A program made the translations under genes and the position numbers. The notes beneath the pieces are model-generated. The model searched no databases, was not told the DNA's origin, and saw only the letters and a program-made list of their open reading frames with translations. 64,000 nucleotides of DNA from Kaistella treverensis (GTDB lineage: Bacteria; Bacteroidota; Bacteroidia; Flavobacteriales; Weeksellaceae): contig NZ_FORQ01000001.1 in the NCBI RefSeq assembly GCF_900114045.1, positions 248,001 through 312,000 of the forward strand, in the 5' to 3' direction. Shown here piece after piece: positions 32,874 through 41,097 of this stretch. Position 1 is the stretch's first letter. Every line of letters begins with the position of its first letter.

Positions 32874-35207
32874 ATGCAGATGGATTACCTAGAAGGACTG
32901 AATGAACCTCAATATGAAGCCGTGACCACGCTCGAAGGACCGCTGATGGTGCTTGCCGGCGCCGGGTCTGGTAAAACGCGCGTGCTCACCATGAGAATTG
33001 CGCACCTCATTACCAATCTGGTTGATCCTTTTAATATTCTTGCGCTTACTTTTACCAATAAAGCGGCGAAAGAAATGAAAGAACGTATCGCGAAAGTCGT
33101 GGGACAAAGCGAAGCAAAATCTTTGTGGATGGGAACTTTTCACTCTGTTTTTGCCAGAATTTTACGCTCCGAAGCGCATTATTTAGGTTTCCCTTCAAAC
33201 TTTACCATTTACGATTCCCAGGACTCGCTGAATGTCATCAAAAAAGTTTTAAAGGAGCTGAATGTTGATTCCGATTTATATAAACCTAAAAAAGTTCAGG
33301 CGCGGATTTCGTCATACAAAAACAACCTGATTACGGTAAAGGCATATTACAATAATCCAGAGCTTATCGAAGCTGATGAACGCGCAAACATGAAATTAAT
33401 CGGCGCGATTTACCAGAAATATGTGGAAGTCTGTTTCCGCAACGGCGCAATGGATTTCGATGATTTGCTATTACGAACCAATGAATTACTAACTCGCTTT
33501 CCCGAAGTGCTCGCGAAATATCAGGACAGGTTCCGTTATATTTTGGTGGACGAGTACCAAGATACCAACCATTCGCAGTATTTGATTATCAAAGCTTTGG
33601 CTTCAAAGTTTGAAAATATCTGCGTGGTAGGGGACGATGCACAATCCATTTATTCCTTCCGTGGCGCGAATATTTACAATATTTTAAATTTCAAAAAAGA
33701 TTACCCGGACGCAATTACGGTTTCACTCGAACAGAATTACCGCTCCACGCAAAACATTGTGAATGCGTCAAATGTCGTCATTTCGAAAAACGTGCAGCAG
33801 TTTGCAAAAAACGTTTTCAGTGATAACGAAGAAGGCGATAAAATAAAAGTTTACCGCGCACTTTCCGATGCTGATGAAGCCAATTTTGTGGCCTCCAACA
33901 TCTGGGAACAGCACAATTCTGCGCAGCGAAAATTCACCGATTTTTCAATACTTTACCGCACCAATTCGCAGACGCGCGCTTTCGAAGATGCATTGCGCCG
34001 TAAAAATATACCGTACCGCGTTTACGGCGGACTGTCTTTTTACCAAAGAAAAGAAGTTAAAGATTTAGTCGCGTATTTGCGGTTATTAATCAACGAAAAC
34101 GATTCCGAAGCCTTAACACGAATTATCAATTATCCCGCACGTGGCATTGGCGAAACAACGCAAAATAAACTGATTGTCTTTGCCGACAGCAAGAATGTTT
34201 CGGTCTCGCAGGTTTTGGATAACCTCGGATTTTATGCGCCAAACATCGGTTTAAACAACGGAATTCTGACCAAACTATCAGATTTCTGGTCGATGATCAA
34301 AGCTTTTCAGGTCATGTTGAAAACCGAAAACGCCTACAACGTCGCAATGGAAGTCGCGAAAAGAACGGGAATGATTAAGTTTTTAAAAGACGATCAAACG
34401 CCCGAAGGTATTTCCCGCGTAGAAAACGTCCAGGAATTGATGAACTCCATGCAGGGTTTTATCGAAGAACAGCAGCAGTTGGATGATGGAGATCCGTCGT
34501 TGTCCAATTTCCTTGAAAATATCGCGCTTTCCGCGGACACGCAAACCGACAAAAATGATGATGGCGACAAAGTTTCATTGATGACCATTCACCTTTCAAA
34601 AGGTTTGGAATTTCCCGTGGTACACTTGGTTGGTTTGGAAGAAAATTTATTCCCGAGCTTTATGAGTTCGTCCACGCGCGAGGAAATCGAAGAAGAGCGC
34701 CGTTTGTTCTATGTTGCACTTACGCGCGCAGAAAAGCAGGCGTTTTTCACGTATGCAATTTCGCGTTTTCAGTGGGGAAAAATTACCGACGCAGAACCGT
34801 CCAGATTTTTAAGTGAAGTTGATGAAAAATATCTGGAATATATAAATCCGGCGGTGGAAAGCCGATTTGTAAATCATTCCGGTTTGAAATCCAATATTTT
34901 TGATGATGATTTATCAGAACCGCGTTTTTTCAAAAAGAAAGAACCGAAAAAATCCATCGAAAGAAACGAACCGTTGTCCGTGCCGCAGAATTTAAAACCT
35001 GTCGCAACAGCGCGAATTATCAATCCCAGTGGCGCGTCGTCTCAGGATATTGAAGTGGGCGATCAGGTAAGACACGATCGTTTCGGTGTGGGCGAAGTTA
35101 TTTTCCTTGATGGAACCGATCCGCAGAATATTAAAGCAAAAGTGAAATTTCAGCACGAAGGCGAAAAGAATTTAATTTTAAAATTCGCGAAGCTGACAAA
35201 AATTTAG
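32874..35207 (+). CDS. uvrD: UvrD/PcrA-type DNA helicase
   Basis: 777 residues, superfamily 1A helicase that unwinds DNA 3' to 5' in repair and replication. All helicase motifs are visible: GLNEPQYEAV, Walker A GAGSGKTR (about 27-35), TFTNKAAKEM, the Walker B-like LVDEYQDTN, DDAQSIYSFRGA, QNYRST and MTIHLSKGLEF with VALTRAEK. The C-terminal about 70 residues (VGDQVRHDRFGVGEVI) form the Tudor-like domain that contacts RNA polymerase in PcrA. ATG 32880 is an equally possible start. It stands alone. Confidence 0.95.
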   Translation: MQMDYLEGLNEPQYEAVTTLEGPLMVLAGAGSGKTRVLTMRIAHLITNLVDPFNILALTFTNKAAKEMKERIAKVVGQSEAKSLWMGTFHSVFARILRSEAHYLGFPSNFTIYDSQDSLNVIKKVLKELNVDSDLYKPKKVQARISSYKNNLITVKAYYNNPELIEADERANMKLIGAIYQKYVEVCFRNGAMDFDDLLLRTNELLTRFPEVLAKYQDRFRYILVDEYQDTNHSQYLIIKALASKFENICVVGDDAQSIYSFRGANIYNILNFKKDYPDAITVSLEQNYRSTQNIVNASNVVISKNVQQFAKNVFSDNEEGDKIKVYRALSDADEANFVASNIWEQHNSAQRKFTDFSILYRTNSQTRAFEDALRRKNIPYRVYGGLSFYQRKEVKDLVAYLRLLINENDSEALTRIINYPARGIGETTQNKLIVFADSKNVSVSQVLDNLGFYAPNIGLNNGILTKLSDFWSMIKAFQVMLKTENAYNVAMEVAKRTGMIKFLKDDQTPEGISRVENVQELMNSMQGFIEEQQQLDDGDPSLSNFLENIALSADTQTDKNDDGDKVSLMTIHLSKGLEFPVVHLVGLEENLFPSFMSSSTREEIEEERRLFYVALTRAEKQAFFTYAISRFQWGKITDAEPSRFLSEVDEKYLEYINPAVESRFVNHSGLKSNIFDDDLSEPRFFKKKEPKKSIERNEPLSVPQNLKPVATARIINPSGASSQDIEVGDQVRHDRFGVGEVIFLDGTDPQNIKAKVKFQHEGEKNLILKFAKLTKI

Positions 35208-35212
35208 TGCTT

Positions 35213-35275
35213 TAAGGGCAAATTTTTTCGTTTTTAAATTTTTAAAAAATTCCGCTTTAGTTGGCAGTTTTTTTC
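35213..35275. repeat. Two more hairpin-family relics after the helicase gene
   Basis: GCTTTAAGGGCAAATTTTTT and TTCCGCTTTAGTTGGC, each followed by a T run, stand in the 144-base gap before DUF3037. Together with the better paired copy at 35328-35360 this gap holds three copies in a row. Confidence 0.45.
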
Positions 35276-35327
35276 TGAAATAGTTTTGGATTAAGTTTTA
35301 GCAAGAGCAAAATCAACAATAAAAAAT

Positions 35328-35360
35328 TCCGTGCTAAAAGACCGGATTTTTCTATTTTAC
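35328..35360. terminator. Terminator between convergent helicase and DUF3037 genes
   Basis: TCCG and CGGA pair around TGCTAAAAGAC, with AAAAA and TTTTTCTATTTTACC flanks as at 6269-6306. Confidence 0.6.
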
Positions 35361-35735
35361 CAATTCTTCGAACAACCTGTCGAAAGTTGCATTTAAATCA
35401 GAAGCTTTTCCCGGGTGCGGCCGCGAAGTCTGGATAACAGAACTGCGAACTGCCGTCAGCCAGCGAAATCTTTCCGGAATATCGAAAGTTGCAATTTCGC
35501 CACCGGCTTTGTCACCGTTAGCAACATGCTGGAAATTTTCCAGGTTTTTCTGCACATCGTCATAATCCAGTTTTGAATGCATCAACCGGAATTTATCGGG
35601 ACATAAATGAAATTCAAAACGGATATATTTTTCTTTTTTCGAAAACATAATCAGCCCGATGTTGAAAAATTCTTCCCTTTCAACCTTCGGTACAAGCCGT
35701 ATTACCGCGTATTCGTAAATTTTAACCTCTTGCAT
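35352..35735 (-). CDS. DUF3037 family protein, partner of the HipA-like kinase
   Basis: 127 residues. Family pattern: YEYAVIRLVPKVEREEFFNIGLIMFSK, then LCPDKFRLM and the end with FRWLTAVRSSVIQTSRPHPG. No catalytic motif is known for the family. It overlaps the end of the HipA-like kinase gene by 14 bases, so translation is coupled; the same pair is found together in many bacteria, which suggests joint function. What this is remains unknown. Confidence 0.9.
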   Translation of the reverse strand: MQEVKIYEYAVIRLVPKVEREEFFNIGLIMFSKKEKYIRFEFHLCPDKFRLMHSKLDYDDVQKNLENFQHVANGDKAGGEIATFDIPERFRWLTAVRSSVIQTSRPHPGKASDLNATFDRLFEELVK

Positions 35736-36501
35736 TTTTGGCTTCGTTTAGAAAGTTTACCGAGTGGTCACGGCGCGTTTTCAGAAAATTGTAATACACT
35801 TCTTTAATCTGTTCCGGCGAATCGTCTGTATCAGCCCAATCCAGCCATTCCAACGGAATGAGCTCTACGATTTCCTTTAATATTTCGTCGCTTAAAACCG
35901 ATTTTGCAAATGCATCCGCTTCATGGAGTTTCGTGGCTTGCGACAGCAAAACGTGATCTTTAATATACGGAAAAGGACTCAGCGCATGCTTTTCAAAATT
36001 CATCCAGGAATGGTGAAAATATAGCGACGCGCCATTGTCGATAACCCAAAGCTCTTTATGCCACATCAGCAGATTCGTATTCTTAAAAGTGCGGTCAATA
36101 TTGGTAATATACGCATCCAGCCACACGATTTTTGAGGCCAAAAGCGAATCAATTTTCACCGAAGGATCGTAGGCGATAGCGCCGGAAAGAAAATGAAGTC
36201 CCAAATTCAGACCTTCGGAAAACTTCAGCAGATCCTGAATCTCTTCATCAGCTTCGGTTCGGCCAAAATCTACATCCAAATTCGCGAAAACTAGTTCCGG
36301 TAAAGGCAAACCTAAAACCTGCGCAATTTTTCCGCCCAAAAGTTCAGAAATAAGCATTTTCACGCCATGGCCCGCGCCGCGAAACTTTAAAACATATTTA
36401 AAATCGTCGTCCGCTTCCGCCAAAGCCGGCAAAGAGCCGCCCTCGCGCAAAGGCAAAATATACCGCATCACCGTAACTGTCCGAAGGCTTAAATCTCGCA
36501 T
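35722..36501 (-). CDS. HipA-like protein kinase without antitoxin partner
   Basis: 259 residues. HipA-type fold: the lysine in YVLKFRGAG, the catalytic loop DAYITNIDRTFKNTNLL and the metal-binding DNG in WVIDNGASLYF. It is much shorter than classical HipA (about 440 residues) and lacks the Ser-containing activation loop (SVQGVQPK-type), and no helix-turn-helix HipB gene is beside it. It forms a two-gene unit with DUF3037. The start at 36501 is favoured because LRTVTVMRYILPLREGGSLPAL is the usual family start; the next ATG is at 36468. Its target, protein or small molecule, is unknown. Confidence 0.82.
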   Translation of the reverse strand: MRDLSLRTVTVMRYILPLREGGSLPALAEADDDFKYVLKFRGAGHGVKMLISELLGGKIAQVLGLPLPELVFANLDVDFGRTEADEEIQDLLKFSEGLNLGLHFLSGAIAYDPSVKIDSLLASKIVWLDAYITNIDRTFKNTNLLMWHKELWVIDNGASLYFHHSWMNFEKHALSPFPYIKDHVLLSQATKLHEADAFAKSVLSDEILKEIVELIPLEWLDWADTDDSPEQIKEVYYNFLKTRRDHSVNFLNEAKNARG

Positions 36502-36506
36502 CGCAG

Positions 36507-36514
36507 CAAAAATA
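36507..36514 (-). promoter_or_regulatory. -7 promoter box (TATTTTTG) for the HipA-like/DUF3037 pair
   Basis: Matches TAnnTTTG on the minus strand with only five bases to the start codon at 36501, so the transcript would be leaderless or start at the internal ATG 36468. Confidence 0.4.
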
Positions 36515-36529
36515 AGGATTTAAATAAAG

Positions 36530-36559
36530 AAAAAAGTTATCCGAAAGAATAACTTTTTT
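36530..36559 (-). terminator. Terminator downstream of the UbiB-like kinase gene
   Basis: AAAAAAGTTAT and AATAACTTTTTT pair around CCGAAAG. A hairpin-family relic (about 36563-36598) stands between it and the gene end. Confidence 0.75.
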
Positions 36560-36588
36560 AAAAGGAAAAAATTTGCCGTTAAAGCAGC

Positions 36589-38256
36589 TTATTTTTTCTG
36601 TTCTTTAAAACTTTCGTCCTTGAACATAATATTGTACACCAAAAAAAGTCCAAGGCTAATCGCAATTAAAAAGAAAATAAACGGCAAAACGCCGTACCCC
36701 AAAATGGTGAAAGCAGATGGAATCCGCATCAGAAGTGCAGCTCCGATAATCATGGCGGCGATAATTAAGCCGACCGTAATTCGGTTCGCGATTTTCTGAA
36801 AACCGTCGGTGAGGCGTTTTTCATCCAGCGCCTGGATTTTAATTTCAAACTGATTATTGGCGAGATTTTCGGTAATTTTATTTAAACGGCTCGGCAAATT
36901 TTCCACCAGTTTTTTGTTGTCGAGCAGAAAACCATAGAGGTTTTCGGGTTTCAGCTCGCTTTTCATCCGCTTATTCACCATTTTTTCCATAAAGCGGCGA
37001 ATTGCTTGTTGAAGATCGTATTTTGGTGTAAGTACGGCAATAATTTGGTCCAGATTCAGCAAAATTTTACCTAAAATATTTAGCTCCACCGCTATTTTAA
37101 TTTCGTCATTTGCAGCAATTCGGTTCATTTGCAGGACAATGCGGCCGGTTTCCATGTCTTCCGCAGCGGTACTTGTACTTTCTAAAACCAGTCGGTTGAT
37201 GTTTTTACGGAAACTTGCGATTTTGGTTTTGTCGTAATCGAAGTCGCTCATTTCCAGCAGCGCATCAGCCATGGCATCGCCATCTTTTTTGCTGATGCTC
37301 ACCATCAACATCATAATTTTTTCCATCATTTGCGGGCTGAATTTCGCCACCATGCCCAAATCCATCAAAATTACTTTATTGTCTGGCGTGAGGTGAATAT
37401 TTCCCGGATGCGGATCCGCATGTGCAAAACCATCAACCACAATTTGCTGTAAATACGCTTCCACCAAATCATCTATGATCGGCGTAAAATCGGTTTCAAC
37501 TTTTTTTAGATTACCAAGTGAGGTGATTTTTTTACCTTCGATGTAATCCATCGTCAGTACTTTTGACGAGGAATATTCTTTCACTGGCGCGGGAATCAGC
37601 AGGTTTTTGAATTTCTTCAGATTTTCTCTTAAGGTTAAAAGATTTTGTGCTTCTTTATTATAATCAAGTTCATTCAACAATATAAAGCGCAACTCTTCTA
37701 CTACATTATCCAGCGCATATTTCCGGGCACCTTTAGAATAATTAACGGCTAAATCGGCCATTTTTTGCAAAGTTTCAAGATCTGAAATAAAGTTCTTCCG
37801 AACGCCTGGCCGCTGAATTTTCACTGCAACTTCGCGTCCGGAATGCAGCGTCGCGCGATGAACCTGGCCAATGGAAGCGCTTGCAAGCGGCTCCTGATTG
37901 AAATCCACAAAAGCTTTGCTGATGCTTACACCAATTTCTTCCTCGAAAATCTTTTCAACTTCTTGATACGAAATGGTTTCCACGTCGTCCTGCAAATCAG
38001 CGAGTGCTTCGAGATAATTGTCGGGCAGTAAATCGGGTCTTGTGGAAAGGAGCTGGCCCAGTTTTACGAAAGTTGGACCCATTTTTTTTAAATCTTCCAC
38101 CAATTCTTCCGGTTTTTGGGAGAAATCCTGCGATTTTTCAGTCGGATCAGTTTCGCCTAAAGCAGTTTCTGTGGTGGATTTTACAACATCACTGTTATAA
38201 TATTTTAGAATAAATGCAAAAAATTTAGCGTAATTATCGAGATTTTCCAGAGCCAT
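36589..38256 (-). CDS. ABC1/UbiB family atypical kinase
   Basis: 555-residue membrane-associated protein of the AarF/UbiB/COQ8 family. The family motif KLGQLLSTRPDLLP (KxGQ) is near residue 62, the nucleotide lysine in EVAVKIQRPGV, the catalytic loop in HADPHPGNIHL and the metal-binding DLGM. Two membrane helices lie at the C-terminus (about 492-545). Members have ATPase activity and support synthesis or distribution of quinones; this is the likely role (menaquinone in flavobacteria), not shown here. It is a single gene. Confidence 0.9.
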   Translation of the reverse strand: MALENLDNYAKFFAFILKYYNSDVVKSTTETALGETDPTEKSQDFSQKPEELVEDLKKMGPTFVKLGQLLSTRPDLLPDNYLEALADLQDDVETISYQEVEKIFEEEIGVSISKAFVDFNQEPLASASIGQVHRATLHSGREVAVKIQRPGVRKNFISDLETLQKMADLAVNYSKGARKYALDNVVEELRFILLNELDYNKEAQNLLTLRENLKKFKNLLIPAPVKEYSSSKVLTMDYIEGKKITSLGNLKKVETDFTPIIDDLVEAYLQQIVVDGFAHADPHPGNIHLTPDNKVILMDLGMVAKFSPQMMEKIMMLMVSISKKDGDAMADALLEMSDFDYDKTKIASFRKNINRLVLESTSTAAEDMETGRIVLQMNRIAANDEIKIAVELNILGKILLNLDQIIAVLTPKYDLQQAIRRFMEKMVNKRMKSELKPENLYGFLLDNKKLVENLPSRLNKITENLANNQFEIKIQALDEKRLTDGFQKIANRITVGLIIAAMIIGAALLMRIPSAFTILGYGVLPFIFFLIAISLGLFLVYNIMFKDESFKEQKK

Positions 38257-38400
38257 AATTTATTTTTTTCGCTATACAGAAAAAAATGTACCACAAACCA
38301 TTATTAAATAAGGATTTAGGTGGAAGTTGGTAATTTGGAAAAATTGGTGCTTTTAGCGGGAAATTTTTTTGAAAGAGAAATTTGAATTGAAAATTTTGCG

Positions 38401-38874
38401 CTAATCGTTATGATACGGTTTTCCCTGAAGAATCTGGTCGGCGCGGTAAATTTGTTCGAGGAAAAAAAGCCGGATCATTTGGTGGGTAAAAGTCATTTTC
38501 GAAAGTGAAATTTTTTCGTTCGCGCGGGAATAAATTTCATCGGAAAAGCCATAAGCGCCGCCAACAATGAAAACGACTTTCTTAATGCTGGCAGACATCC
38601 ACTGGTCTATTTTTCCGGCGAACTGGCGGCTGGTCCATTGCGAACCTTTTTCGTCCAGAATTACAACATAGTCGGAGTTTTCAATGAAATTCAGAAATAA
38701 TTTTGCTTCTTCTTTTTTCAGAAGTTCGGGTGTGAGGTTTTTGGCATTTTTAACATCGCTGATTTCCACCAATTCGAAGTTCCAGTATTTGGGCAGCCGG
38801 TTTTCGTAATATTTCAGAAGCGAGGCGATTTCCTTATCAGCCGTTTTGCCCATGCACACTAAATTAATTCGCAT
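38401..38874 (-). CDS. rlmH: 23S rRNA (pseudouridine-1915-N3)-methyltransferase
   Basis: 157 residues, the normal length. A SPOUT-fold enzyme that methylates pseudouridine 1915 in helix 69 of 23S rRNA. Visible: start INLVCMGKTADKEI, knot residues VVILDEKGSQWTSRQFA, FIVGGAYGF and the end with LSKMTFTHQMIRLFFLEQIYRA. The gene is divergent from the YihY gene with 30 bases between the start codons. Confidence 0.96.
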   Translation of the reverse strand: MRINLVCMGKTADKEIASLLKYYENRLPKYWNFELVEISDVKNAKNLTPELLKKEEAKLFLNFIENSDYVVILDEKGSQWTSRQFAGKIDQWMSASIKKVVFIVGGAYGFSDEIYSRANEKISLSKMTFTHQMIRLFFLEQIYRADQILQGKPYHND

Positions 38875-38878
38875 TTCA

Positions 38879-38886
38879 TATCTTTG
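38879..38886 (+). promoter_or_regulatory. -7 promoter box (TATCTTTG) for the YihY gene
   Basis: Matches TAnnTTTG 18 bases before ATG 38905. It lies 5 bases from the opposing rlmH box. Confidence 0.45.
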
Positions 38887-38891
38887 TTTTG

Positions 38892-38899
38892 CAAATATA
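38892..38899 (-). promoter_or_regulatory. -7 promoter box (TATATTTG) for rlmH
   Basis: Matches TAnnTTTG on the minus strand, 17 bases before the rlmH start. The two boxes face each other and each lies in the transcribed part of the other. Confidence 0.45.
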
Positions 38900-38904
38900 A
38901 ATTA

Positions 38905-39903
38905 ATGGGTATTAAAACTCCTAGATTCATCATTAAAATACGGGACTTTCTGGATGAAATTCATATTCCATTTTTAGGGATTTCTCTGCTGAAAATGTTC
39001 GAAATATATGGTGAGGGCGTTTTTAAAATGCAGATTGGCCGCAGCGCCGCAAGCATTTCCTGGAGTTTTTTCCTGAGTCTTTTTCCTTTCATACTTTTTT
39101 TATTGTCGATGCTGCCTTATTTGCCGCATTACGATAAACTTCAGTTTTACATTTTCGAGGTTCTGATGAACAATATTTTACCGGCGCACATCCAGAAAGA
39201 TGTAACGGGTTATATCCAGAATTTTATCCTTCCAAATATTAAAAACATCAGCAATCTAACCATTATTTTCGCGATGGTTTTCGCGGTAAATGGCACGCAC
39301 TCGTTAATTAATGGTTTTAATATTCACACCAATCTGCAACGCGGCGTGGTGAAAGAATATTTGGTCGCGTTTGGGATAACCATTGCGTTTATTTTGCTGA
39401 TTGTGGTTTCGCTTTTGGGCGTGTACTACAGCGAGGTGGTGCTGAAACTTTTTACGCCAGAAATCAATATTTCGTGGTTCGTAAATAATATGTCGAAAAT
39501 TATCGGATTTATTTCTTTCCCGGTATTTTATTTTATTTTACTCGGCTTGTTTTACTGGGTTGGCTGTCTGAAAATTACTTCATTTAAGCAGGCAATTCCC
39601 GGCGCTATTTTAACCACGATTTTATTTGTAGTTGTAACCTACTTTTTTGCCATTTATGTGCGGAACTTTGCGCGGTACAACGTGCTTTACGGTTCGATCG
39701 GGACCATTATTCTGGTGATGATCTGGGTGAATATCAACATTGTTTTAATTCTGCTCGGTAATGAGCTGAACATTGCTATTAAAAAAGTTCGGGTTGAAAA
39801 AATGATCGCCGATGAAATCTACACCAATAGTCTGCAGATCACCAAAGAACAAATGGCAATCAACGACGATCTTGAAGATCATCACCACATTACGGTTCAG
39901 TAA
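38905..39903 (+). CDS. YihY/virulence factor BrkB family membrane protein
   Basis: 332 residues from ATG 38905; an earlier TTG-started reading from 38884 is part of the promoter box. About six membrane helices (around 50-75, 110-140, 155-180, 200-220, 230-255 and 262-290) contain the family sites ISWSFFLSLFPFILFL and LYGSIGTIILVMIWVNINI. Once named ribonuclease BN, but this activity is now assigned elsewhere; the real function is unknown. Its stop codon directly meets that of nhaA on the other strand. Confidence 0.9.
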   Translation: MGIKTPRFIIKIRDFLDEIHIPFLGISLLKMFEIYGEGVFKMQIGRSAASISWSFFLSLFPFILFLLSMLPYLPHYDKLQFYIFEVLMNNILPAHIQKDVTGYIQNFILPNIKNISNLTIIFAMVFAVNGTHSLINGFNIHTNLQRGVVKEYLVAFGITIAFILLIVVSLLGVYYSEVVLKLFTPEINISWFVNNMSKIIGFISFPVFYFILLGLFYWVGCLKITSFKQAIPGAILTTILFVVVTYFFAIYVRNFARYNVLYGSIGTIILVMIWVNINIVLILLGNELNIAIKKVRVEKMIADEIYTNSLQITKEQMAINDDLEDHHHITVQ

Positions 39904-41082
39904 TTATTCCTCTTCAAGCGCTTCCTTCTTTTTGCCGATATATTTCAAAAGCGAAAAACCAGCAAATCCGGATAAAACGGAGGCGACCAAAATGGCAAAT
40001 TTCGCTTCATCCTGAATTTCCGGATTTCCTTTAAAGGATAACAGCGAAATAAAAATCGACATTGTAAAACCGATTCCGGCTAAAAGTCCGGCGCCCAGCA
40101 TTTGCGACCACGAACTTTTGTCTGGTAAAGAGCTGATTTTTAGTCTAATGAAAATCCACGAGAACAGGTTAATTCCTAAAATTTTGCCAAAAAAGAGCCC
40201 AAAAATTATCCCATAACCGAAATTCGAAAATAAACCGTCAACCATGCCTTCTTTAAACATAATGTTGGTGTTTGCAAGCGCAAAAATCGGCATGATGAGG
40301 AAGTTTACCGGCAGATGCAGTTTATGCTCCATTTCTTCGAGAGGTGAACTCACCGTCGCGGAGGTATTTGTGGGAATGGTGAATGCCAGAACGACGCCGG
40401 CAATTGTAGCGTGGATCCCGGAATTATGCATGAAATACCACAGAAAAATTCCTGGTATTACGTACCAAAAATGTCTGACTTTATTCAGTAAGTTAAAAGT
40501 CACCAGAATTGCTACCATCAGCGCGCTGAGACCTAAATACATCCAGTTAATCTGGTCAGTGTAGAAAATCGCAATCACTAAAATAGCGCCCAAATCATCT
40601 ACAATCGCCAGTGCTGCAAGAAATATTTTTAAAGAAAGCGGCACGCGTTTTCCTAACATCGAAATAATTGCAAGAGAAAAAGCAATGTCTGTTGCCATCG
40701 GAATTGCCCAACCGTTTGCATAATCTGTTCCTTGGTTAAAAAGTACGTAAATCAGTGCCGGAACTACCATTCCGCCCAACGCCGCAACAATTGGTAATGA
40801 TGCAGATTTGAAACTTGAAAGCTCGCCTTCAACTATTTCACGCTTAATTTCCAAACCGACCAAAAGGAAAAAAACAGCCATTAAACCGTCATTAATCCAG
40901 ATACTGACTGGGTAATTCAGATGAAAAAGTTCAGTGCCAATTTTGGTATCTAAAAGGTTTTGAAAAGCTTCGCCCATCGAAGAGTTTGCGATGAAAAGCG
41001 AGATCAAAACGCATAAAATCAGCAAAATGCCGGAAGATTGTGAACTGTGGAGGAATTTTTTAAAATAATCGGTGATGAGCAT
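39904..41082 (-). CDS. nhaA: Na+/H+ antiporter NhaA
   Basis: 392 residues, standard length. Exchanges sodium for protons across the inner membrane for pH and sodium control. Eleven to twelve helices; the two adjacent ion-binding aspartates are in AIVDDLGAIL, with MATDIAFSLAI before and GIGFTMSIFI near the end. It begins 15 bases after the ppGpp enzyme gene on the same strand, so it is probably cotranscribed with it. Confidence 0.96.
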   Translation of the reverse strand: MLITDYFKKFLHSSQSSGILLILCVLISLFIANSSMGEAFQNLLDTKIGTELFHLNYPVSIWINDGLMAVFFLLVGLEIKREIVEGELSSFKSASLPIVAALGGMVVPALIYVLFNQGTDYANGWAIPMATDIAFSLAIISMLGKRVPLSLKIFLAALAIVDDLGAILVIAIFYTDQINWMYLGLSALMVAILVTFNLLNKVRHFWYVIPGIFLWYFMHNSGIHATIAGVVLAFTIPTNTSATVSSPLEEMEHKLHLPVNFLIMPIFALANTNIMFKEGMVDGLFSNFGYGIIFGLFFGKILGINLFSWIFIRLKISSLPDKSSWSQMLGAGLLAGIGFTMSIFISLLSFKGNPEIQDEAKFAILVASVLSGFAGFSLLKYIGKKKEALEEE

Positions 41083-41097
41083 GGAAAAATTTAAATA

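Noticed and set aside
38884-38904. TTG start for the YihY-like protein
   Set aside because: It overlaps the -7 promoter box; ATG 38905 begins the family sequence.
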